DNA of 64,000 bases from Danio rerio (lineage: Eukaryota > Chordata > Actinopteri > Cypriniformes > Danionidae): positions 35,148,501 through 35,212,500 of the forward strand of contig NC_133182.1 in assembly GCF_049306965.1 (NCBI RefSeq). Direction: 5' to 3'. Made by a program: the position numbers and the translations under genes. Under the pieces are notes generated by a model that was given only the letters and a program-made list of their open reading frames with translations, was not told the origin of the DNA and did not search any database. Positions 24,610-36,921 of the stretch are shown here, piece after piece; position 1 is the first letter of the stretch; the number at the start of each line of letters is the position of its first letter.

Positions 24610-27600
24610 TTAGTTGGAGGCCAGAATCTGATCCACCCAGTCACGGAGCTCGGTGACTCGGCCGTACACGCCAGGCATAGTAGGGTCACAACGACTGCTG
24701 CCCCAGGACACAATACCCACCAGAGTCCAGATATTATCCTTCTGACAGACCAGAGGACCACCAGAGTCACCCTAAACAGAGAAAAAGATGAGGGAGTTGA
24801 CCCAAGATAGGTACTGTAGAGAGAAAGAGCGATTTGAGGAAGTGACCACATTCTTACCATGCAGGAGGAGGCACCAGCAGCACCTGCGCAAATCATGGTG
24901 TCCCGGATGTTGCTTCCCCAGTGGTTCTTGCAATCTTCATTGGACAACAGTGGAAGAGCGACCTGCTGGAGCTCATCAGGGGTGAACAGAGCTACAGGGA
25001 GAGAGAAAGACAGCAATCATAAAAGATGTTTAGTATTGCAAATAAATCACACACACTGACGCAATAACATCACAAAATGTTGTGGTTAGTAGCTGATATT
25101 TTTAAAAGCAATTAGCACTTCTGTTCAGTGGGTCTTAAATTGCTCAGCCATGACGGGTAAAAGTGCTGTGTTATATTTTAAATAAATACTTTTTCTTTTG
25201 AACTTTCCTTTTATTAGAAAATATTGAAAAAGAGTACCAGTCTTCACAAAAATAGTTCATTTATCTTTCATTTCATCATCTATGTTCTGTTCATTGTCTG
25301 TTCATTATCTTCATTCAACATTCCATCACAGAGGTAAACAATATTTTAGCACATTTTTTAAAGTGCAATAATATTTCAGACTATTATGAGACTTTTTTCC
25401 TGTTTCATTTTTCTTTGAGTTTCAAAGGGATTATAAAAATCTTACCCAATACTTTTGACAAGTTGGCTATTTATAATGTAGTAGCTCTGGAAAAGATGAA
25501 GAGGCCACTTTGAAGTACCAGTTCTCCGGATTTACAATTTATAGTTATGTGTTTGAGGAAAATTGTTTTATTCTGTATATTACTGGTTACATTTCTTTCA
25601 AGTTAAATATAAAACACTATATTTACAGTGTTTTGCTATATTTGTAGTCAAACTTATACTTGGTTTTACCCTTGTTTTAAGTTCAGAAGAGTTAAAAAGT
25701 CCATATTTGACGGAATAACCCTCAAAATCACCTATTTGATATTTTGCCAACTTCAAATTTTCTAAAATAAAAGCTGTAAATGATTTATTCGTAACATTAT
25801 TAAACCTTTATAGCATAAAACAAATATTAACATTTCGCTCAAAATCAATAAATCCAGAGAGTGCATTATTTTTTCCCCTATATATTAATGGCATAAAATG
25901 TTAGGATCATTAAAATAATGAATATCAGTTCAATAAGATAATAATGTGCTGTTGATATTTCTTGGCTACTGTATGCGTGTATTATGAACTATGATTTTAT
26001 ATGAGTGAATTAACCAACCATTGTATCTGGTCACACCCCATCCAGAAGTCACACAGGTCATGCCAGAGGCAAAGTTATCTGAAGCCTCAGCCAGGCAAAC
26101 AGGGGACACATGGGCATTCAGAGAGGCTGGTGCAGTCAGCTTGACCAGAGCAATGTCATTCTCAATGGTGTTAGAGTTATACTGAGGATGGGTGAACACC
26201 TGTAAAAGAGCATGGCTCATTAGTGTCATATTTCAAAACATTGACTAAAAGAGCACTTAATAGAGGAATACAGAATTCAGGCATGTTTAATGATTTTTTG
26301 TCCGAAAAAATAAGTTTAAATGGATAGTTCACCCAAAAAGTATTCATTTACTCACACATCGCTTGTTCTGTTTTAATTTGTCTTTTTCTTTTGTTAAATA
26401 CAAAAGAAGATATTTTGTAGAAATCCAGAAACCTGTGCTTTCTGTAGTATTTGTTTTTCCTTCTATGGATGTCGATGGTTACAGACTTATAGTTTTCTTC
26501 AGAATATCTTCTTTTGTGTTTCACATGAGAGAGAAACTCATAAATGTCTGGAACTACTTGAGGGAGATTAAGCCGCAAGCACATTTAGATTTTTGGGTGA
26601 ACGATCCATTTAACATGTTCTAGCTCTCATGAATTCTAGAAAAAAGTCTCTGAGCCTCACTTTAGACACTTTCATTGTCTGGATGTCCTCCTGAGTGTTG
26701 CTCTTTCCCTTGTTATGCTCTCCCAGGATCACACGGTGACTAGTTCTGTAGGTAAGACAAAGATGTAAATTAATCCACACACATACCAGTTTTCAATCAG
26801 CATAATTATTTGACTGTGGATTCAAAATTAAGGCCCAATCAACATAATTATGAAGATAACTATATAAATATATAATAATGTGGCCAAATTCTGAAAATGT
26901 AAAAGGTTAACACATAATGGTGACCTCACTGTTATATGAAACATGCAGACCTTTGTTTTTGAAATGCTCCTAAAATATCTGCATTTTTTAATGTATTTTA
27001 AATTGACATTTTTAAATTTTATTCATATATTATCCAGCTTTAAAAAAATATTTATATGATTATAATGACAAAATGATAAACACTAAAAATTATTATATGA
27101 ACCTAAAGCCATTCTAACTTAGAACTGTTAAGTTGACAACTAATTTTTTATAATTAGGCACATACAATCAATAATCAGCTCTCAGTGTGTTTTATTAATG
27201 GAAAAATCACACACAGTACTTTTGTTATTAATATACTATTTTCATCAACAAACTCAACACACATTTTATAATAAGCATGCATTGTTTTGGCAACTGCTCG
27301 TGCTCTAAAGCAGGATGGATTCTGGTAGGCTTTTAATATTTTTATTCTTCATGAACAGAAAAAAAAGTTCTGAATGACATTCAAATAATATTGTTCATCT
27401 GAGCCTTATTGTTATGGTGTGGAATTCAATATTCTATTAAAGGCTACTTTAAGCCTTTATTCTCACCTCACACTGCAGTGAGCAGCAGTAACAACCCAGA
27501 ACTCATTGATCAGAGAGCCTCCACAGAAGTGGAAGCCAGTGAAGTCCTGTCATTAAAACAAGAAAATAACAAAGAAATAAATGTGACTTTGTATAAGCTG

Positions 27601-28145
27601 TGTGTAATTTTCACACTTCACAACAAAAATCTGAAAAAGGATTGTTAGATAAGAACAGAACTGTACCTGCAGAGACACCTGCCAGGGCCAGGAGTGAGGC
27701 ACTGCCTCCTCACCGTTCACAATGCGGGCATAACCACTGACAACAGGAGGAATGGCAGGAACGCCACAGCCTGAAGAAAACACATAAGAGATCCAAGGCT
27801 GTAAATAATGAGTGCTAGTGTTGTATAAATAGGCCATTTGGCCAATGTTTTTGCACTGTAAAAAATCCTGCTGCCTTAAATTGATATAAATTAACTTTTC
27901 ATGTCATCTTAACTCATATCAATCATACAGACTAAACATATCAAACGTTGCATAGCTTAAAAAAATACTTGAAATCTGATAAACTTAAAGCAACATAAAG
28001 ATATAAATCTAACCAGCAGATTTTTTAGCAGAAGATGATAGCAGATATTTTCAGTCACTGTAAGTATGGGCGTTGAAAAAAACATTTCCTCACCATAGGC
28101 TGCACTAAAGAAGGCAACACAGGACAGCAGCCACAGGAAAGCCAT
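24610..28145 (-). CDS. Chymotrypsinogen (B/CTRL-like), seven exons
   Basis: Pancreatic serine-protease zymogen, secreted and activated by trypsin, cleaving after large hydrophobic residues. Minus-strand exons: 28145-28094, 27770-27667, 27546-27467, 26745-26661, 26199-26019, 24991-24858, 24771-24610; every intron is GT-AG and exon lengths sum to 798 nt (265 aa plus stop). Signal peptide [18 protein letters not shown] is followed by the CGVPAI propeptide and the R/IVNG activation site. Triad: His75 (VTAAHC), Asp122 (NDIALVKL), Ser215 (GDSGGPL); Ser at the S1-pocket base (ASSCMGDSG) marks chymotrypsin specificity. Exon 4 is 85 nt against 79 nt in the two plus-strand paralogues, adding two residues ([11 protein letters not shown]). 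AATAAA overlaps the stop. It is the most diverged of the three and could be the ctrl-type orthologue; naming is uncertain, function is not. Confidence 0.93.
26317..26614. mobile_element. Cyprinid foldback MITE in intron 4 of the minus-strand chymotrypsinogen
   Basis: Termini AATGGATAGTTCACCCAAAA and TTTTGGGTGAACGATCCATT are inverted copies, with palindromic body segments (ACAAAAGAAGATATTTTG / GAATATCTTCTTTTGTG). It lies between exons 5 and 4 and does not touch the splice sites. Confidence 0.85.
27854..28030. mobile_element. Small MITE in intron 1 of the minus-strand chymotrypsinogen
   Basis: CACTGTAAAAAATCCTGCTG at the left and ACCAGCAGATTTTTTAGCAG at the right are imperfect inverted repeats of the CACTGTAAAAAA-type terminus common in fish genomes. 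About 177 bp, non-coding. Confidence 0.55.
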
Positions 28146-28182
28146 TGTAGACACGAAGACAGCATTTACTGACTGCAGAAAG

Positions 28183-28192
28183 CCCTATTTAA
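28183..28192 (-). promoter_or_regulatory. TATA-like box of the minus-strand chymotrypsinogen
   Basis: TTAAATA on the minus strand, about 40 bases upstream of the start codon, at a distance that would give a short 5' UTR like those of the other two paralogues. Confidence 0.5.
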
Positions 28193-28285
28193 CCACAAAC
28201 CCTGATTTCACACATGCCAATGAGGACATGGCAACCTCACGTTATGGTCAAAAATTAACTCTGAGAGTCAGTATCAGCTGTTCTT

Positions 28286-28303
28286 CACCTGTGCATAATC
28301 CCA
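28286..28303 (-). promoter_or_regulatory. Candidate PTF1 (PTF1A-RBPJL) bipartite site
   Basis: CACCTG (28286-28291) and TCCCA (28299-28303) lie about one helical turn apart, the E-box plus TC-box layout bound by the acinar-specific PTF1 complex in digestive-enzyme promoters. It sits roughly 140 bases upstream of the start codon of the minus-strand chymotrypsinogen. Sequence match only. Confidence 0.4.
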
Positions 28304-28698
28304 TGATTGTACCTTACTGTATTTTAACATTTCCTATATGTCAAGTATGCATTATTTATAGACTGGGCAGCACTCCATGAGCAAAAACTGTAAACATTTA
28401 CATCTAAATGTTTTATTATGATTGATGACTTGCTTTGTATACATTCAGTTAGGAGTTCAATATTAAGTGGAATATCTGTAAAATTAGAATATCTTATTTT
28501 CTGGATGAGAGAAAAAGTTTGCTTTTATTTTAAAATAATAGGAAATGTTATCAGCCCTTTATAGAATAAAATAAATATTAAAATTTTACTTAAACTCCTA
28601 ATACACCTAAAAAAATTCTAGTGGTCTGTATAATATCAATAATTTTAACTATAGCTAACTTTAATTTTAAAACTTTAATTTACTCACTCCCTATATTT

Positions 28699-29033
28699 GG
28701 TTTAGTCCCTGATACTGTACATCAGGGGTTACCACAGCAGACCAATTACTTTAGAATATGTTTGAAAAGGTTGACTCCCTGATGCAAGCCAGCGCTGAGA
28801 GTACATTAACTCATTAACCCCCAGTGCAGGGAAGCACACACAAGCACTTTCATTCACATACACTCATACATTATGGCTAATTTTTGTTTTACCCTACAGT
28901 ATATACCATATTCCCTTGGACTGGGGGAAACTAGAGCACTTAGAGAAACCACAAAAACACAGGGAGAACATGCAAAGTCCTTACAGAAATGCCACCTCAG
29001 GACTCAAACCAGCGACTGAGCTTTCAGGCCACC
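28699..29033 (-). mobile_element. Old DANA SINE between the divergent chymotrypsinogens
   Basis: Antisense copy: TTAGTCCCT at the left, AACCCACAAAA-like, GGGAGAACATGCAAAGTCC and ACTCAAACCAGCGACTGAG on the right. Strongly diverged. Confidence 0.75.
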
Positions 29034-29707
29034 TACTTTATTTAATACATTCTAAAATTATTAAATAAACAAATACTGTAGTACTTCAAGGTGACAGGAC
29101 TTTTATTAATTTGCACAACATTAGAAAAAATAACATAATGACAATATGTTGTCACAGAATAAAGATCTGCAAATAAATCAACTTTAAAATGTAAGAAAGA
29201 ATCTTATAATTCCAAAAGTAGAAGATTTACAGACTCTGACACTTAAATGGACTTCAAAGTGAAATGGAAGTCAAAGATGACCTTTGTTGGCCATATTGCT
29301 ATATGGTATTTTGGTTAATGTGAATATTTTAGTTAAATTCGTGATTTCTATAAAGCATTAACAGAAGTTACTACTCATAAATTTGAATTTTTCTGCATCT
29401 TCCAAAATTTAAAATAAATTAATATATGACAAAGAAGTACTCATCCGAATATTGGTGAACAAATGCTAATGCATTTTTTTTTACTAAAGGTCATTTGTTT
29501 GAGATGAAATGCATAATATATATTCCACTTTTATGAAATCATGTCCATGAAATATGACAGACCTTCTTCCGATACAATTAGCTCCTGCAAGTGTTAGCAA
29601 TAACAAGTGACACGTACAGCTAAAAGTGCTCAAAGTACTCAATGGAAAGTCAGCAAATTCTGAGAATGAGAATGTTGCAAAATATGTAAATAAGCAGGAA
29701 GGTCAGA

Positions 29708-29715
29708 TATATAAA
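29708..29715 (+). promoter_or_regulatory. TATA box of the middle chymotrypsinogen
   Basis: TATATAAA 35 bases before the ATG, so the 5' UTR is probably only about 10-15 nt, typical of chymotrypsinogen genes. Confidence 0.7.
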
Positions 29716-29749
29716 CCCCTCGAGTTGGTGAGACATTGGTGACTCAGAA

Positions 29750-31444
29750 ATGGCTTTCGTCTGGATTTTGTCGTGCCTTGCCTTGATTGGAACAGCATAT
29801 GGTAAATTGCTGATTTTTTCCCTCTTATTTAACAATTTGAATGAATGTGTCCCACTTTGATTTATATAAAAATTTTAACAAGTGCTTTTTTATTCTGAAG
29901 GCTGTGGCGTTCCTGCCATCCCTCCTGTTATTACCGGTTATGCCAGGATTGTAAACGGTGAGGAGGCTGTCCCTCATTCCTGGCCCTGGCAGGTGTCTCT
30001 GCAGGTATGAACAGACAGATTTTCACTTACAGATGACATTAGGATAGGCAACTGTGAATAAAAAAATTGATCTGATGTTTAATGTAAGGACTCCACCGGC
30101 TTCCACTTCTGCGGAGGCTCCCTGATCAACGAGTGGTGGGTTGTGACTGCTGCTCACTGCAACGTCAGGTAAGACAGCATTGACGCTTTGTTTCTCCATC
30201 ATGCAATGAATTTAAGACGTATGTGCAAATTTGAGAGTAAAATAGTCAAATCTTTTTATTAGGACCTCTCACCGTGTCATCCTGGGTGAGCATGATCGTT
30301 CCTCCAATGCTGAGCCCATTCAGACCATGACCGTTGGAAAGGTATGGTGAACTCTAAAAAATGCTAGGTCATTGTTACTCCATGTTGGGTCAAATTTAGA
30401 TAAATCCAACAGTTGGGTTAAAACGTGTCATTTACATGGTTTAAATGTTGGGTTTGTCCATATTTAACCCAATGCTGGGTTAGGACAAACAGAGTGGATA
30501 TTATAAGTAACACACTTATGTCAATTAGATAATAATTTAACACAGATGAGAAATCTGCTGCTGCAAGACAGGATAATTGGTCAATGGAATGCTTACATGT
30601 CCATATTTTCTTTACAAAGGTTTTCAAGCATCCTAATTTCAACATGTTCACCATCAACAATGACATCCTGCTGATCAAGCTGGCCACTCCTGCTAAGATC
30701 AACACTCATGTGTCTCCTGTGTGTCTCGCCGAGACCAACGACAACTTCCCTGGTGGCATGAAGTGTGTGACCTCCGGATGGGGCCTGACCAAACACAATG
30801 GTATAAATATTTTCAAAATTTGAGTCACATTTATTATCTTATCTGTAAAAATGAAAGTTTGGTGGTTTAAAATTGTATAAATATGTAATCATATTTTTTA
30901 TGCTTACTGTATAATATTTCATTGTATGCATAACATATCTTTATGTTACCATATTTCAAACTTAACCTTTTTAGGTTAATTATCCAATTAATTCTCTATA
31001 ATCGTGAATCATTTTCTTTCGTGCAAGCTTTCAAACACATTTTTGTAACTTTTTTTTAGCTCCTGATACCCCTGCCCTGCTCCAGCAGGCCGCTCTGCCT
31101 CTGCTGACCAATGAAGACTGCAAACGCTTCTGGGGAAACAAAATCACTGATCTAATGGTCTGTGCTGGAGCATCTGGTGCTTCTTCCTGCATGGTAAGTC
31201 CTTCTGTTTTTCTCAGTTTACCTCTCTATTTGTCAAGTTTTCAAACACGGTATATATCTGACTTATATTTTGCCTGTTTCAGGGTGACTCTGGTGGTCCT
31301 CTGGTGTGTCAGAAAGATGGAGTCTGGACTCTGGTTGGTATCGTGTCCTGGGGTAGCAGCGTTTGCTCCACCAGTTCTCCCGGTGTTTACGCCCGCGTCA
31401 CCAAGCTCCGTGCCTGGGTTGACCAGACCATCACTGCAAACTAA
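29750..31444 (+). CDS. Chymotrypsinogen B, seven exons
   Basis: Secreted pancreatic endopeptidase precursor. Exons: 29750-29801, 29901-30004, 30089-30168, 30263-30341, 30620-30800, 31060-31193, 31283-31444; all introns GT-AG, 792 nt, 263 aa. The length equals that of bovine chymotrypsinogen plus an 18-residue signal ([18 protein letters not shown]). Activation site YARIVNG at residues 31-37; triad His75, Asp120, Ser213; Ser207 in the pocket gives chymotrypsin-type specificity. AATAAA at 31481. It stands head to head with the minus-strand paralogue (1.6 kb apart) and 6.3 kb upstream of ctrb1 in the same direction, with which it shares the highest similarity, especially in exon 5. Compact introns, the longest being 278 nt. 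Looks fully functional. Confidence 0.95.
30386..30485. repeat. Possible foldback remnant in intron 4
   Basis: CAACAGTTGGGTTAAA and AACCCAATGCTGGGTTA recall the cyprinid TTGGGTTAAA palindromic repeats. Too short and diverged to place in a family. Confidence 0.3.
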
Positions 31445-31499
31445 ATCACCAAGCTAATGTTCATGGTCATAATGTTCATCAATAAAGCTTTATTTTGAA

Positions 31500-33022
31500 A
31501 AAAAAGAAAACACCCTGCTTGTTATTATGCTTTAAAGTAATTTACAATAGACATTTAATTTATTTGAGTGATTTTTATTGTGTTTTACTAATATAAAAAC
31601 AACAATCAGACAGAACATTTTTTGGGATAATTGTTCAAAAATGTCTAAAATACTAGTGATATAGTTATTCATGATCATCTGCAAAACTAGGTAACAAAGA
31701 GTCTACAAATGCGTAAACTCTAACCCAGATTTGAGAAAACTATATAAATAAACCCAACCCTTGAGTTTTTAAGTGAATAGGACATAAATAACAAAAATAT
31801 GTTGTTTTTAATTATGCTAGATCTTTTTTTAGATGTCTAGCAAATGTTATTACTTTTACTTTAGTTTATACTTTATTGTGGACTTTTGTTTGTCCCTTGT
31901 TTTGTTTGTTTTTTCCAAAGAAGTTTAACTTTTTATTTATCAGAGGATAGCTGTTGTTGTCATGAATTTTAGACAGAACCCATTAAGAACAGAACAGCCA
32001 GTGAGGTTGAAAAAAGTCTTTAATTAAAAAAAAAACACACAACAAATTTGCGAAAAACAAGCCCAAACAGCAGCGAACAGGGCAGAAAACAAAAGACCCA
32101 TGGTAGCTTACAAACTATGTTCAGTAGTAGGGCACTTATTAGGGAGTCAACTATTTTAGGCGGTTTCTCAATTGCAAAATTCATCCAGTGCACTGAAACA
32201 CTAACACCCTGAAAGTCCACAATGCACTTTGAAAATCAGGGCACGTTCACTTTGCACCCTTATCTTAGAAATGTGAAACATGAATCAGATTAACCAAATC
32301 ACCAAAAATAATGAAAAACATACATTTCTAAAAAAATAATAACAAATGTAAATATATATATTAAACAAGAGCAAACATAGCTTAAGACAAGTTGTTCCAA
32401 ATTGTTTGATTGTTGAAATGTTGACATGTTTTATAAAACAATCAAATAAATAAATGTACTTTTATAAACTTTGTACAATTAATACGAAAAGTGCAGTTGT
32501 TTATTAATTCCAGCTTTGATGTTGTACAATCCGTTTTAATGTCACACTTAGTGTCGAAATGTCTAAAGATCCAAACCCATCACTATCCTTAGCAGTCCTG
32601 AATTTATACATGGCCACCAAAACAAATCAGACAAATCATGACGCAAAAACCAAAACAAGACTATGTGAAAGCACACAACCAATAAAACAAACCATAGTTG
32701 TGTGCAGCACAAAACAAGACAAAAGCAGGACAAAGACAAAAGAAAAAGCTGAGGGAATTAATGCTCACCAATGCAAAAAGAAGAAAAAAAGGAGACATAA
32801 TATATGAGTGTTTGAACCTCAGCACTAAACAAAATCCAAGCTAGACAGAAGTGCTGTGATCATACACGGTAAAGAAAACAAAGCACGCCAAAGGTCACAG
32901 AGGGACCAGACAATAAAGCAGTGTCAGGACTCTGCCACAAAACAAAGAATTAACAAGACAGAAGTGGCAGAATCCTGACAGTTATAGCTACTGATTTTTC
33001 AGCACATTACTATGAACCACTT
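31500..33022. other. Intergenic; hairpin near its right end
   Basis: No gene. At 32923-32982 a strong inverted repeat is present: GTCAGGACTCTGCCAC pairs with GTGGCAGAATCCTGAC across a 28-base loop; this is likely the terminus of an unidentified repeat, perhaps reaching left to about 31970. The lysine-rich frame at 32559-32807 is low-complexity and not supported as a gene. Confidence 0.4.
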
Positions 33023-33157
33023 TCCCAGAGATGGGTTGTGGCTGGAAGGGCATCCGCTGCGTAAAAATGTCCTATATGAGTTGGCAGTTCATTCTACTGA
33101 GGTGACCCCGGATTGATAAAGGGACTAAGCCGACAAGAAAATGAATGAATGAATGAT
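33023..33157 (+). mobile_element. DANA SINE, 3' fragment
   Basis: TTCCCAGAGATGGGTTGTGG, GGCTGGAAGGGCATCCGCTG and GGGACTAAGCCGACAAGAAA with an (AATG)4-like tail; 5' two thirds missing. Confidence 0.9.
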
Positions 33158-33587
33158 ACTATGAACCACTCTAAATGGGCTCATTTACATCGAAACTATA
33201 TCTTTGCCTCTAAAACATGAGATGTAACACTCAGGAATAGTTTAAAAATACATATGTGCTTTAAAAGAAGTGAGATGAGAGTGTAATGGTCATACACATC
33301 CGTCAAGCACGTTTACATTTAAAACCATGAAAAGGAGCACGAATGGAAAAACAAATCTTTGGAATTGGAATTTTTGGAATCACATTCAAATCTTCAAATA
33401 CAACCACAGAAACTTGACACTTAATCACACTGGTGCTTTTATAAATATTCCAATATATTGCAGAGTGAAGCACAATGAAGCATTCTGCATAAAATGCGTA
33501 ATCTAATTAAGGGATAAAGTAGGTGGTTGTTATCACATAATATTACACAGCACTCTGGAAAACTTGATTATGATTGCTTACTCTTAT

Positions 33588-33907
33588 GCCACGGTCATAC
33601 TAGAGATTAAGTTTGCGAAATTCTGTCATATACAAAAACAATGGGATTAGGCAAGATGATTAGACATTTAAAAAAGTGAGCGATTGGACCGTAATTTAAA
33701 TGTCTGTCCATAGAGGTCATGTTTTGATCTTCAATTGGTCTCACACAATCTCGTGATGCGATTTCGCAGGTCAGAGTTAACAAAGCTTGAACTTTGCAAT
33801 GCAGCGAACTGCAAAACTTGTCACACAAGCTTGCGTTTCTGGTCTGACACATTTGTATGCGTATGAATGGAAGTCTATGGGATAAAAAGTCCAGTGTGAC
33901 CGCGGCT
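33588..33907. mobile_element. MITE with GCCRCGGTCAYACT termini
   Basis: Left end GCCACGGTCATACTAGAGAT and right end AGTCCAGTGTGACCGCGGC are inverted partners, about 320 bp apart, with no coding capacity. This terminus type is common in teleost genomes. Confidence 0.6.
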
Positions 33908-35341
33908 TTATGCAACATGTCAGTTTTATTCTGCAAAAACAACTGTCTAGATATACATTATCCTATCTATTTCATGGCTACTTGCCACAAAACATAAAAA
34001 TTTGACACAAAACATTGTTCTGAGCTATAATTCTTTAATTAAATGCAAAGCTGACAAAAACAAAAACAACCTAATGGAGCATACACTAAGCTATTTTATT
34101 TCAGTCACAACAGACAAGCGGTCAAGCATTTGTTTAGATGTAAACGTATTCACCAATGGTCAAGATGATTCAAAGATGATTATTGTATATGAGCCTGTGC
34201 TATTAGTTTCAGCTATTGTAATCTGAGATTGTAGTCTGGAATACTTGATTGTGTTTGGTTAGTCACAACATCCAAATCCAACATTCAAATTATGCCACTC
34301 CCAGAAAACAACCGCTGAAACTAATTAATCCAGGTACTTCAAATCATCTTGACTGTCATTGAATATGCTCTAAAAAAATATGTTAGCTGTTTTAATTTAA
34401 ATGAGCTGAAACAACACAATTCTTGGGTTTTTTGGAGGTCAACTTCATTTTTTTTATTCTGTTCCATTCCTAATTCTACTTAATTTGTAAAAAACTAACT
34501 TAATTCCTTTTGTTATCCAAGCACAAATCAATTGTGTGGATCAGAACAACGTTTTCTGTCCAATCATTTAGTTTTGTGGCATGTAACCATGTTATAAACA
34601 CTATAAACTACATGAAGGCAGTTGTTTTTACAGAATAAAGCTCTTCAATCTTATATAAGCCTATCGTTCTTTATTCTCTAATAACATCTGCCTGGATGTA
34701 TACTTTTATGGCTTACATAACATGCCTTGACATGACTGACCAATCAGATTCAAGTATTCTAGACAGCCATGCAATATAAACTTTTTAAATATCATTAAAA
34801 ACATTGAATTAATAGTTCCCACTGTCTGTCTGTTCTTCAATTCAGCCCATGCTTTCTTAGCATATTGCCCGCTTCCCTGGAGTAAATCACTAAGGTTTCT
34901 GTATTTGCCATTCCATGCTATTCATCCTGTTTGGATGAGCACCACATGAATAAATATAAATCTGAAAATGAATGCAAATGACTTATGAATAAAACATGGT
35001 CTACCAAGCTCAGTTGCTTGTCTCTGAATTAAATGTCATAATATTAGAAGTTTGGCAATGTTATAAAACACACCAGTATACAATTAAATGCATTTATTTA
35101 ATCCAAAAATACAGACAATTATATGTTGTTGGGATATACAAACACAGTAGATGTCTAGAGTTTTTTCCTTGCTGTTAAAAACCCATCTTGACAAAAATTG
35201 GATGAGTAGATATTTTTTTATTCTCAATGCTGAACACATTTGTGCTCAATGAGTTTTTTTTCTGATTCAGTAAATAAAGGGTTGTGTGTTTGTGTTCTTT
35301 TAGTATTAAAAAGTAAAACAAATCTTCACAATTGTTTTATA
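33908..35341. other. Intergenic, nothing recognised
   Basis: Unique-looking AT-rich sequence; short frames without splice or family support. Confidence 0.4.
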
Positions 35342-35632
35342 ATGGTAACAATTTACTATAAGCTTGCATTAGTTAATGTTAATTTACTAACATAATAAAC
35401 AATATCTTTATTAAAGTTATTCATTTTTGGTCATGTCAGTTCATGGAAATAAAGTTCATTATTATTACATGTTAACTCAATGTGTATTAGCTAATAATGT
35501 GAACAAGCATGCCTTTGGATTATAATAATTAGTAAATACTGAACCACGATTAAGTATTATTCATCCTTAGTTCATTTTAGTAAATACATTAACTCACATC
35601 AGCTAATGAAACATTATTATAAAGTGTGACCC
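35342..35632. mobile_element. MITE with GGTAACA-YTTTA termini
   Basis: Left end GGTAACAATTTACTATAAGC and right end ATTATTATAAAGTGTGACC are imperfect inverted repeats; the body repeats TTAGTTAATGTTAATTTACT and its inverse. This is a common fish non-autonomous element family. Confidence 0.6.
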
Positions 35633-35738
35633 TTTAGAATACAGTAAATGTTAGAATGGAATTTCACAAAGACTGATGAGAATTAAGCTTTGTCATCAGA
35701 TTAATCAACGACATTTTAGAATATATGGAAATAGGATA

Positions 35739-36015
35739 CACTGTAAAGAGTTTTTACTTTTTTCCGACAGCTGGGGTGCTGGGAAAAGAAGTAAAATAAC
35801 GGCTGTTAAATTACAGCTATTTACCATAAAATAACAGACAGTAAATTACAGAAATTTACTGGAAATTAAAATTTAAGTTAACTTCTGTAATTTACTGTCT
35901 GTTATTTTATGGTAAATGTCTGTAATTTAATAACAGTTATTTTACTTTTTTTCCAGCACCCCAGCTGCCTGAAAAAAAAAAAAAAAACTTTAAATAACAG
36001 ATTTCTTTTACAGTC
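35739..36015. mobile_element. Foldback MITE, long palindrome
   Basis: The left arm (about 35768-35875) containing GGGGTGCTGG, AGTAAAATAAC and TTTACCATAAAATAACAGAC is mirrored by the right arm (about 35876-35970), containing GTCTGTTATTTTATGGTAAA and CCAGCACCCC. Ends are CACTGTAAA-like and TTTACAGT. The two arms differ by only a few bases, so it should form an almost complete hairpin of about 200 nt. Confidence 0.75.
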
Positions 36016-36651
36016 TATTTTTTTATTAACTGTAATAATATTTCACACGATAGTTATTTTTTCCTGTATAATTTTAAAAAAATGCTGAGTTGCTCTGCCT
36101 TACAATATACAGTACTCAACTAAGAAATCTCTATTATCCCAAACAGTGACTGGTAGTTTACACACATTTAATTTACTGTACATGATGCTGCACAAAAAAA
36201 AAAAAAAAAAAGCAGAAAGCCTACATGAAGAGATTTGCTTGAGCTGGGAATCCGCGCAGATGTGACACAAAGGCCTTGAAACTAGGAAAACAGCTTTATC
36301 ATTATGGATGAAAATATACAGCCAATCAGGTCAGGGTTGTTCCATTCAGCACGTTTTGTAAAATGCATGTTACACAAGACATATTAGGAGAGAGCTGAAA
36401 TCTATAAGCTCACGTAACTGATGAAAACATATGAAATGATTAATCGTACAAAGAGGCTTTTTTTCTTGCAAAAGCTATTTAACAGAGATATTGTGCAACA
36501 TGAAATACAGCCATTTCCACCAAACAGATTTAATTAACAGTAATCATTCATGTAACATGAAGGTTTCCACTCTTCCTATAGTTTACCTTAGGAAAGCTTT
36601 GTTTGATGTACTGAACACAGTATTAGATCAATTTTAGCTATTTGAGTGAAT

Positions 36652-36905
36652 TAAAGATATAGTTCGCACAAAATGAAAATGACATCACCATTTACTCTAC
36701 CTCAAGTGCATTGAAACCTTTTAGAGTTTCCATTTTCTGATGAACAAACAAAAAAGATATTTTGAAGAAATGCATAAACCAGTTACCATTGACTTCCATA
36801 TTAGGAAAAACAAATACCAAGGAAATCAATGGTAATGGGTTTGAAACAAGTAAAGGCAGAGTAAATAATGACAGAATTAAACTTATTTTGAACTGTCCCT
36901 TTGTC
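36652..36905. mobile_element. Cyprinid foldback MITE copy
   Basis: Left end AAAGATATAGTTCGCACAAA; body CCATTGACTTCCATATTAGG; right end GAACTGTCCCTTTG. Same family as 26317-26614, diverged. Confidence 0.65.
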
Positions 36906-36921
36906 CCAAATGCCATATAGG

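Noticed and set aside
30593-30796. Minus-strand open frame opposite exon 5 of the middle chymotrypsinogen (and the same opposite ctrb1 exon 5)
   Set aside because: Antisense shadow of a conserved exon.
32559-32807. Lysine-rich 82-codon frame
   Set aside because: Biased composition from A-rich DNA; no start context, splice signal or family match.
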